Shown here: in pieces, positions 55,392 through 64,000 of the stretch | Layout: each line of letters begins with the position of its first letter | Position numbering within the stretch: position 1 is the stretch's first letter | Notes under the pieces: generated by a model | Database searches by the model: none | Seen by the model: the letters and a program-made list of their open reading frames with translations, nothing else | What the model was told of the DNA's origin: nothing | Assembly (NCBI GenBank): GCA_037974965.1 | Contig: JBBPFI010000004.1 | Coordinates: 1,054,001-1,118,000 of the forward strand | From: Dacryopinax spathularia | Lineage: Eukaryota; Basidiomycota; Dacrymycetes; Dacrymycetales; Dacrymycetaceae | Direction of reading: 5' to 3' | Length of the DNA: 64,000 bases | Position numbers and translations under genes: made by a program

Positions 55392-56357
55392 TAAGATCGG
55401 CTTGCACACGCTATACCCTGCCTGGACCCAGAACCACACCAGATCGACGGCCTTCTCTTCCTCTTTTTCACCTGGCACCTATCATAAACGATTCCCCGCA
55501 ATGGACGACAACAGCAAATGACCGAAAACTCAAGCATGAAAAATCACTTCAACGGAAACGCCTGCATCAACTGCTTTATCATTTTGTAATCTTTTGGCAT
55601 CTTCAACGACTTGCACCCCACTTTCCTTCAACGTTTTATCGCAAACTCAAAAGCGACTCGCGCTGGCTTCACCGCGATCGCACCCAAAAGAAGGAGCCCA
55701 AGGCCTCGTTCCGCCCACTCTCAGCAAAGAATTGACATTCCAGTGCAAGGTCACTTTTTCTCATTTCGTACCGCAGAGCGGGCGTCGTCGAGCATCATTC
55801 ATTCATCTCCTTGCGTTTCGGCCACTATCAGCCAAGGACTCAAATAGTCTCGCACCCCCTTCCCTTCGCACGATCAGGAACTGAACCTCATTCGCAATGA
55901 CTGGAACTGCTGACTCTCCCCTCATTTGTACATAGTCTTAGGTTACTCGGTATCACAGATCAAACAGAAATCAAAAAAGAAACGGAAAACATTGTGCATA
56001 TACTCTTGATTGGTGTGAAAGTGTGCATACATCGCCCGATGATACGGTGGGTAACAGGGGCCGAATGAAGGCGTGGCATCACGTGTAGAAGCAGCATGAG
56101 ACGGAGGCTGACTGGCCTCGTAATGATCGCCAGAATAGGGAGAGACTGCGATTCCCCGCCGCCGTCGTACCTATCCGTCCAATAGTATTTCCCCCCTTCC
56201 CCTCCTCCAACGACCAAACGACCATCTTGTTCATCATTGAGATCACCGTTATAACTATCTTCACCATCGCCGCGCATGGGCGCACTCTGACGCACCCGCC
56301 GCAACAACCATAGATCCCGAGAGCAGTGCGCGGTCCTCCCTGGACCGTGATCTACCC
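55392..56357. other. Intergenic region, about 1 kb
   Basis: Holds the 3' region of the Ecl1-like gene and the unresolved 5' end of the GID7 gene. A minus-strand frame at 55960-56307 has no protein-like features that I trust. Confidence 0.4.
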
Positions 56358-59254
56358 TTGGCTATCTATACCGCCCCGGCCTCGGCAACGGGACCAGCGT
56401 CTACCTCACCTCACACCTCATTCATCGCACATCTCGACGACTCGCAGCGCCCGCGTGGCCCTGAGCCTCTCGCCGCCGACACACAAGTCGCCCATCTCCC
56501 CCGAAGCGGAGTTGCAATCGTGAGCCTGACGAGCTCGTCCTCGTCGCGCGTGCGACCGCGCGCCTCGTCCCCGTCGGACCCCCCCGATAGTCAGGACTAC
56601 CTCGCAAGGAAGCGGCCTCGCTTGTCGAAGAGCCCTCTGCCTCGCAGTGACAGTCTACCGCCCCGTGCCATTCCAGACAGGCGCGGACACTCTGCGCTCT
56701 CTCCGCTATCTGCCGAAGCACCCGTAATCGAGATGCAGCCACTGGCAGAGGAGACATCATCTGTCATGAACGTGGATGGCACGCCGGACCTCCTAGAAGC
56801 ACCGCTTCCGCGATCGACTTCATCGCGGTCGTCATTTGACAACGAGCCGGTTGCCGGTCCCTCCAATGGTCATTACATTGCGAACGGTCACACCGAGAGG
56901 AATGGGTTCAGGGTCACGATCCGAAGGGTCGAGCCGGAGGGGAGGGGGATGTACCCAGGCTCAACGGTGGATAGGGAGGAGTTCGTACGATTAGTATTGC
57001 AAGGATTGCGTGACGTTGGCTACGTGTATGCGCCTCTAGTCACCGCAATTACTCGCCTTACTGACGTTCGTACAGGGAAGCTGCTGCCACCCTTGAAGCC
57101 GAGTCTGGATACACGCTGGAGTCCGCTGCTGTCGCAGACTTTCGGCACTGTGTCTTGACAGGACAATGGGGTCGTGTGGAGTCGTCCCTAAGTGCACTAG
57201 GAGTTGTGCTCGAGGAGGACCTGCGCGTACGTCTTGCCACTCCGAACACGGGCTCCTTAGATGACTCATATCCGCAGTACGCTCGATTCCTGGTTTACGA
57301 GCAGAAGTTCTTGGAGTATCTCGAAGAACGGCAGCTCGACATAGCATTAGAGGTACTAAGGGAGGAGATCACACCGCTAGAGCAGGAGCCTCAACGAACT
57401 CACGCATTATCGGGGTCAGTTACTGCGACCTTTCCTTGGGAACTGTCCTGACGCTCTGCTGCATCACAGCCTTATGATGTGCGATCCTAAGGATCTGTAT
57501 GTGCGGGCGCAATGGGATGGTGCAGCTGGTCGATCACGGGAAATCTTACTAAACAAGCTACAACGTTCGTATGGGTGTTTCGTCCTCTCCTGAGGTTGCT
57601 GACCATGCGGCTAGGCTATATTCCCTCCTCCATAATGATTCCACCACGACGGTTAGAGACTCTACTGAATCAAGCACGGCAACTACAAACCAACGCATGC
57701 ATCTATCATACCTCGAATCGGCCCTTTTCCCTCTACGTTGACCATCAATGCGATCGCTCAGAATTTCCCTCCCATACCACCACCATTCTTGCGGATCATC
57801 AAGATGAAATATGGCATTTAGCATGGAGCCACGACGGGCTTAGACTTGCTACTGCAAGCCGAGATTCGTCGGCGATCATCTGGAGGATAGGGGTAAGTCA
57901 AGTCGCCGGCCCCGCCGCGGATCAAAACATATCAGGATGTCGTGGCTAATTCACGGACTATTATAGGCTGACGGAAACGGATGTGCGCTGGAGCAGCGGC
58001 TGCGGGAGCATGCCAATGCTGTTAGCTTCGTCGCCTGGTCACCCGATGACACTATATTGCTTACCGCCGCCGAGGCTACCATCAAAATGTGGAACCCAAA
58101 GGTAGGGTGGCTCATCCGTTCATGCGTCGCGTCTTTTCACAGTCTCGTAGACTGGACTCTGCATCAAGACTATTCTCGGTCATGAGGATACAGTCTGTAG
58201 TCTCGTTTGGAGGAAAGACGGATCGGGCTTCGTCTCTGGCGGAATGGACCAGAAGATTATCTTTTGGGTAAGCACACGTGCCCCGGCCTCGGCTGTTTTG
58301 GGGTCTGACGGTGTCACAGGATAAGGATGGGAAGAAGGTAGATAGCATCGAGCCGATACCGATACGTATGTCTTCGGTAGCCATCTCGCCGGATGAGCGA
58401 TGGCTGGTTGTGGCGGGAATGCTGGCAAATCCAACGAAGACGCTTGTGCGAACAGACTCTTCCGCCTCGTCACGGTCACAGTCACTGTCTCCCAGAAACG
58501 GTGCCGGAACTCAGAATCCGTCAATACCACCGAAGCAGGCCCGCTTTACCATATTTGACCTCCAGACCAAAGAGGAGCATGGGTACGCATCTCTTTGTGC
58601 CCTTCGCAGGCACCATCACTCACCCATGCTTCCACTGCAGCTCGATGGACATGCCTGGTGAAATTACCAGCGTAACGATTTCGGCAGACTCCAAGTTTGG
58701 CCTCATCAACCACTCTCCGGAAGTGAGTGCCGGTTATGTCCTCGCATGGCTTGCGGCAGGGTCTAATCGTTCTGCCTGTTACCATCTCTAGGGGGTCATG
58801 CTCTATAGTCTGGAAGAACCGAAGCTTGTGCGCAGGTACACTGGCCAGAAACAGACCAAGCACGTTATCCGCAGTTGCTTCGGCGGACCCGGGGAGAATT
58901 TCGTGCTGAGTGGCAGCGAAGGTTGGTGCACCTTCTAGACAACCACGATCAATTCTGACGCCGGGAATAGATGCTAATGTGTACGTCTGGCACAAGGAAT
59001 CTGGTACCCCTCTCGAGATCCTACCCGGGCACACGGAAGGAAGCGTGAATGCCGTGGCCTGGAATCCCTGTCAAGAGGCCATATTTGCCACTTGTTCCGA
59101 CGATCACACTGTTCGCATATGGGGCAAGGATTCACCTGAGTATATCCCTTCTGTTTCTGAGGCAACAATGGAAGAAGGGGTTGCAACGGTGGGCAACGCG
59201 TCCAGGGATCCGCCGACTTTACGATGGGACGACACGAGAGAAATGTTTCTATAG
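56358..59254 (+). CDS. GID7: GID/CTLH ubiquitin-ligase WD40 subunit Gid7 (WDR26-like)
   Basis: Ten exons: about 56358-57025, 57076-57414, 57470-57564, 57615-57892, 57967-58101, 58151-58267, 58320-58582, 58641-58722, 58792-58921, 58971-59254. A disordered Ser/Pro N-terminus with ARKRPRLS is followed by a LisH motif (REEFVRLVLQGLRDVGY), a CTLH region (ADFRHCVLTGQWGRVESSL, LVYEQKFLEYLEERQLDIALEVLREEITPL) and about seven WD40 blades from HQDEIWHLAWSHDG to DDHTVRIWG. Gid7/WDR26 joins GID complexes into larger assemblies that ubiquitinate metabolic enzymes and other targets. All junctions after exon 1 keep phase. The 5' end is unresolved: the frame is open back to about 56235 without an ATG; the first in-frame ATG is 56733. 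Confidence 0.9.
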
Positions 59255-61241
59255 CTTGTATTTCTACCAACTCTCTCTGCAATCTTACTGCACGCCGACA
59301 CTCCTTGGGTTTAGTGCCCTCCTTTCTTCTTGTTTCCGCACTTCATTGTGTCATATTTATCCGCATACTCCACCATTCCTTGCAATGTCCTCACACTCCT
59401 GCCAGCAATACTCTTGTCATCGATAGAAAGAATAGGAAGCACTGCAAATTGATAACACAAATGAGGATCGAGGGTCCGATGCAGCAGGTGTCCCGGATTG
59501 GGTAGATGGTAAAGTGAGTTCCAGCCACTTCGGCACTTCCGCGGAATGTGCAAAACGCCGGGGCCTTCCTTTGTAGCCGAACGGGAACTAGCGGCGAGTC
59601 TAAATTGTAAAAGGCTATTGGACCAATGTCACTGTGGTTGTTGAAAATCACAACAACTGGCTGACTTGGGCAGTCCGCTCGCGGTCGGCGGTCATCGGCG
59701 ATCGCAAGCGGCAGGGTGGTCATGCTTCCAGAGGCCGCCCCGGGCACCTGCCTGATCGGTATCATCTTGGGCCCCCTAGTGGTTCCTATACTCATGATCA
59801 TCAGCCGGCTGCCCTATGACTTATGGAGCCTGCCCTGGCTTCTGACTTGTGACCACTCGGCACCCGCGACGGGTTACGAGAGGATCAGCGCTGCTTTCGC
59901 TTTCCGGCGCTTCTTGCCTCGCCTTTGTGCGGATTCAGCGTATGCTGAGAAACAACCCAGGATCTCGAGGATCTGCAACTCGCGGCTACCGGTCTTGTGA
60001 CCAGTGGGACCGCGCGGAACTGTTGCAGAAGCGTGATGGTTGGGGTCCAACGGTGATGATGAGGCGAGCCTGGCTCTGATGATGAGAAATCGGTCGTCGG
60101 AACAGAGTCGCGGGTGCTGCACACTGTCTGAACAGCTTCTGACCGAGCGGATCACCAGGGGCAGGAGCCCGTGCGAACACGGGGCGAGCCCGCGCGGTCG
60201 ATAGACGGGGAGAAGTTGCATATGGCGCTGGCCGGGGCGAGTATGTGCGAAGACGCGCGAGAGTCACGGCACTATGCGCCTGGACTTCCTCATTTTGAGC
60301 TGTGTGCACCTCGCCGGGGTTTAGGGGGTCTTGAGAAGGCAGGATGTGACTGGAGCAAAGTGCAAAATGTCCTGATGGACTTGTGATTCCTTCAGGTATA
60401 AGACGGAGGTGCCTGGATAGATCAATTTCCCATGGCCAGCCAGGCGGAGATTTGGATCGGGGGCCCCGACAATGACGCGTGTTTTTCCTCTCGCGCTCTG
60501 TTCGCCTGGCGCGCCGCGTAGAAGGTGGAGAAGAAGGGTTGCGGCCGGGTATATGATATTGTATTTGTCTATTTTGCGAGCTTGTGTTTGCGACTTCCAG
60601 GGAAGGATGAGCCAGCGATGGGGTTCCGCGGCTTGTGCGGGTGGGAAAAATAATCTGGACGGCGCTCCCCCACAACGCAGTCGTTTCTTGACTGTGCGAC
60701 GAGGAACTTCCATTTTATCTAGAAGAGCGGGCGCCAGCTGTTGGGCCCATTAAAAGAAGACTAAAGTTGCCGGACGAATAGGCGCCGCGGATTGACCATT
60801 GGAAGAAGCAGTAGGACCCCTTTGGGTTTGTGTTCCCGTCGCTTCTTGAAGCAAAAGAGCAAGGGCGGAGAGAGCACATGCCGGCGGGTGCAATTGGGAG
60901 GGGATCGGTCAGTCCGACAATGCCGCAAATGCCGCGGAGGTATGGTCTCTTTCCGCCGCTTCGCGGCATAAACCCAAACACGGTCACAGTCAGGGACGCA
61001 CTCAGACCTCGGCATGACCGATGACGTAGGTGACGCTGTCATCGGATTGGCTGAGGTGTAGGGACTGCAGTCATAGCGCATACACACACCACTCACTGCT
61101 CCAAGTGATGGCTCCGAAGGGGGATTTAAACACAATAACTTGTAGCACAAGTAACCACACTTAACTCACAACAACCATCTAATAACTCTATCAACTTCAC
61201 ACCATCGACATAGTAACAAGTGTTCAAAAAAGAATCGCACA
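59255..61241. other. Gene-free region, 2 kb, ending in a promoter
   Basis: No exon chain or domain on either strand, although a few frames reach 130-230 codons. The part after 60800 serves as promoter of the gene at 61242. It contains AGGGG/CCCCT stress-element-like strings (60827, 60897) and a CCAAT box read on the minus strand (61046-61050). Confidence 0.45.
61018..61045. promoter_or_regulatory. Dyad with CRE-like core upstream of the small stress-type gene
   Basis: Inverted repeat CCGATGAC (61018-61025) and GTCATCGG (61038-61045), 12 bases apart, about 200 bp before the ATG at 61242. The left arm runs into TGACGTAG, which resembles an ATF/CREB bZIP site, and a CCAAT box (ATTGG) follows immediately. 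A likely regulator-binding site. Confidence 0.45.
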
Positions 61242-62122
61242 ATGGCCGATCAACCGCTCGCACCGACAAGCGTCCAGGCACCAAAGGGTCTGCACGAAGA
61301 CAATGGTAAGCCGCGGCATCAGCGGGTAGAACGGGTCACACCAATCACCCCACGCCGTCCATCCTCCCGGGTTACCACAGCGACTAACCATTTGTGCCCT
61401 CTCTTCTATCCTTCCCGCCTTCTGCCGCTATCTCATCGATCCACTTCGAACCGTTAACTACGATGCCAACGCAACCTCGACGACGACGATCGGTCAACTA
61501 CCACAGGTCGCACCGGCGCAGACACCAAGCCGGCTGAGCCATCAGGGGGTATGGCAGCTGGCGAATCCCATCCTCGGGACCCGAAAGGAGGAGCAGATGC
61601 AGCGACGGAGCAGCCCCCTCCGCCGGGGGAAGACTACCCGCCGCAGCTGCATGCAGGGAAGGTTGGATACGGCCCGGCGTACCATCAAGGTCCTGTACGT
61701 GCCATCTTCCGTCATTTCACACCTTCCACTTTCTGGGCAATCCGTGCTGGCCTCTTTGGGCATACTCTTATCCTATTTCTCCGAGTTTGTGGAGCAGACG
61801 TACTTATATGTGCTTTGCCCCGGGTAGGACCTTGCGGACCGGGTTGGAGGGCTTAAGGAGGAGGTTAAGGGCAAGGTGTTGCACAAGCCTGAGCTGGTCC
61901 AAGTACGTCACTCCCTCTGCAAGAGGCGAACATACCCCGCTGACACGGATGCTAGCATGGACACGAAAAGAGGACGGGAGAACTGAAGAAGAAGGAGCTG
62001 GAGGGCGATGTGAGTGTCTTCCTCATTCGCCTATATTTGGACATATCGTCTCACGTTCGTTATTACAGGATAACCAGAACCCATTCGAGACGGCGGACGA
62101 GAAGAAGGAAAAGACGGAATAA
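61242..62122 (+). CDS. Small charged conserved fungal-type protein, 144 residues
   Basis: Five exons (61242-61305, 61507-61694, 61828-61902, 61956-62009, 62069-62122), all in phase. Hydrophilic throughout: a polar N-terminus, then PPQLHAGKVGYGP, then LADRVGGLKEEVKGKVLHKPELVQHG, RTGELKKKELEGD and a short tail DNQNPFETADEKKEK. From memory, small basidiomycete proteins of this layout (a GLKEE..GK..HKPELV..HG..RTGELKK core) are common and often described as stress-related, but I know no established function. Introns 1 and 2 (201 and 133 bp) are longer than the local norm. The promoter carries a CRE-like dyad and a CCAAT box, which fits stress or nutrient regulation. Confidence 0.72.
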
Positions 62123-64000
62123 GCGGGGTTCGCACTGTATACTTACTTTCCAGTGGAATGCAATGTATGATGAGCGGAGGAAGAGAGGAAGATATATGCT
62201 ATGCATGCTGAGTGTGGGAACGAGCCAATAGCGGAGAGAGAACCGCGGAGCTCGATCGGCGCGGAGCGTCTGGCCAGCAAAGAGGGAGCAATGGACGCAG
62301 TTGGAATCGCGAAGAAGGAAGCGACGAATGTCTCGGAAACTCGAACGAAGGAGCCCATTGATGTTTGATGCTGATCTCTGATGATGGTTGCGCTTGCGCA
62401 ATCACGCGCCTGAGGTCGATGGGCCAATCGGCAGCGCGAAACGACTTGCTCAGCGAGGGAATCTCGACCCAGTAATCTGTACAGCTGCTTCGTGGTTCCA
62501 GCTTCTGGTCGTGTGCCGAGCCCGAAGAGAACGAGGATGAAGATGCAGGCTACATCGCTGCATTCTCGTCGTTGGCATTCATCCACGTTCGGGGGTCGTA
62601 AGAGAGATGTGTAATGTATGGCTCCACGCCGAGAGGAAGTCAGCACTATGACAGCGAACCCAGCCAACGACGGGGAAGCACACCCCGCCCAGCCCCGGGT
62701 CGTTTCAGCAAGCAAGCAAGCACGAACCCAACAACGTACCAATCCCTTGCTGTGTCCGTCCCATACAGCTCAGGCCAATACAACAGCCTCGATACAGTGG
62801 CTGCCTGCAATCCCCGCCGCTGATCGGCGCACGGCCGTATATAGCCACTCCTGGCTAAAACCCCATCCGACTCCATCTTGGACTGGCAAGTCAATTCGGC
62901 TGGGAATGTATTGATCGTCAAACTCAATGCAAATCCCAATCCAGGGCTTATCAGATCAACCTCCGTGCGCTCCGTGTGTCCGGGAGACCACCTACACGCG
63001 CGCTTCTCTTCTTTGCATTCTATTCTACCTTCCAGCGGTGCTATTTCAGCCCTTTGCACCCATTTATACATTCAGTTGATGGATTTAACTGGTGCTTGGA
63101 GACGAGTGTACCAAAATACCGCACCGCATCGTATCGCGTTAGTCAATGGCCTAACCAACCATCTCCGCCGTCTTCGTTCTTCCTGCCCTTTGACTTGCCA
63201 CCTTCGCACCCTTTCTCATCTGCTTCTTGCCTTTGGGCTGTGTAGCGGACTCGGCCGTCATGGATAGCTTGCTTCCGCCCACTTGCAAGACGAAGATACG
63301 ACCCGACGCACCCTCCGCCGGACCTTTCTCGGCCGGCCTCGAGGCGTCACCCTGTCCGTCCTCCCGGGTCGGGTCGGTCGGTCGTCCGCCCGTCGAAGAG
63401 AGAAATCAGATGCAAAGAAGGATGGTCAGTTCCTGTTCTTGTCCGTGGGCATGCGTGGGCAGTGTTCGGCACTTTGTATGGGTGAGGGTTCGGCTTGATT
63501 GGACGGGAGAAGATCGCGCGCCCGTCTTGTGCCCTGAGGTTTGGAGGGCGGTTTGTATGCGGTATGCATGTGGATACGACCAGATTGTTGGCCCTGCGCT
63601 TCTTCCTTTGGAGAGCCGTTGAACCATGGCTGGATTGTTCTATGCTCTACTGCAATACACCGTGCAAGCACGACGGTGATGATGGTGGTGTTACAACCAA
63701 TAATATGATAAATGAGAATAAGTATGGCATGATGTGATGTGGAGATCCATGCAATGCCGCGGTATCGCGGTATGAAGAGGGGATTTGCCGGCGGCATGTG
63801 CGAGGAACTGGCGTGGGGTAAGTGGGAAAACGTTCATCCAAGACAGGCTGGGAGAGGCTGAGAGGTTGTGCTGGCAGGAATGTCGCGCTGGTCATCTGGC
63901 ACTGCCGATACCGGATTTGGGTCGGGCAGGTGGGGAAGTGGCCGATGGTCTGGTCGTGCTCCTGGAGTTGAAGAATGATGGATCGGTCTTCGTTGGTGTT
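62123..64000. other. Trailing region without a supportable gene
   Basis: Contains the 3' UTR of the preceding gene and then mixed sequence. A minus-strand frame near 63180-63400 ends in a Lys-rich stretch (MTAESATQPKGKKQMRKGAK), and the last 100 bases are open on both strands. Either could be the edge of a gene cut by the window, but neither can be confirmed from here. Confidence 0.35.

Noticed and set aside
59391-60675. Minus-strand frames of 136 and 229 codons as a gene
   Set aside because: No domain, biased composition, plus-strand frames of equal quality, and no phase-consistent junction linking them.
63901-64000. LSm-like stretch (LVVLLELKNDGSVFVGV) on the plus strand at the window edge
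   Set aside because: The resemblance to an Sm1 motif is suggestive, but the sequence is cut by the window end, the minus strand is also open, and no start or further motif can be checked.

Overview
The window looks like a chromosome piece from a filamentous basidiomycete, probably Agaricomycotina. The genes are intron-rich, with introns mostly 48-60 bp, and sit on both strands. They include a KDZ transposase with its fungal cysteine clusters, a chromodomain Ty3/gypsy element and typical basidiomycete housekeeping genes. I cannot name the species. Exon structures were worked out by hand: GT/AG junctions were accepted only where reading phase held from start to stop. I found no tRNA, rRNA or CRISPR array.

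Region 1 (1-10.4 kb) is gene-poor. It holds a secreted expansin-like double-psi beta-barrel protein (2969-3875, +) with a TATA box, a kynurenine-formamidase-like alpha/beta hydrolase (4620-5647, +) and an unknown 219-residue protein (7296-8010, -). Region 2 (10.4-22.7 kb) holds a DUF2786/DUF7168 gene (-) split by a young, whole-looking chromovirus (12021-19254). The element has 716-bp LTRs and a TCTCC target duplication. Directly upstream on the same strand is the mRNA-capping guanylyltransferase (20718-22728).

Region 3 (23.7-33.1 kb) is housekeeping: an 1111-residue low-complexity protein with three copies of an RPKSL motif, a CUZ1/ZFAND1-type AN1 zinc-finger protein (-) and, divergent from it across 205 bp, the GARP subunit VPS54 (+).

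Region 4 (about 36-53.5 kb) is the unusual part, an accessory island. It carries a small membrane protein, an 845-residue Cys-cluster protein, a 413-residue protein built on 34-residue tandem repeats, a 654-residue Cys-cluster protein and an apparently intact 675-residue KDZ transposase with CxC5/CxC6-type clusters. Threaded through it are three families of short dispersed repeats. Family A has a 20-bp core, GTGGTGGATTCACAGGCGAC, with about 27 copies. Family B is a 15-bp unit and family C an 18-bp unit. Copies occur in both orientations and lie in intergenic DNA, in introns and inside reading frames. I saw no family A copy elsewhere in the window. This is the best candidate for something undescribed.

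Region 5 (54-62 kb) returns to conserved genes: an Ecl1-like small zinc protein, the GID7/WDR26 subunit of the GID/CTLH ubiquitin ligase, and a small charged basidiomycete protein whose promoter carries a CRE-like site inside a dyad. The last 1.9 kb shows no gene I can support.
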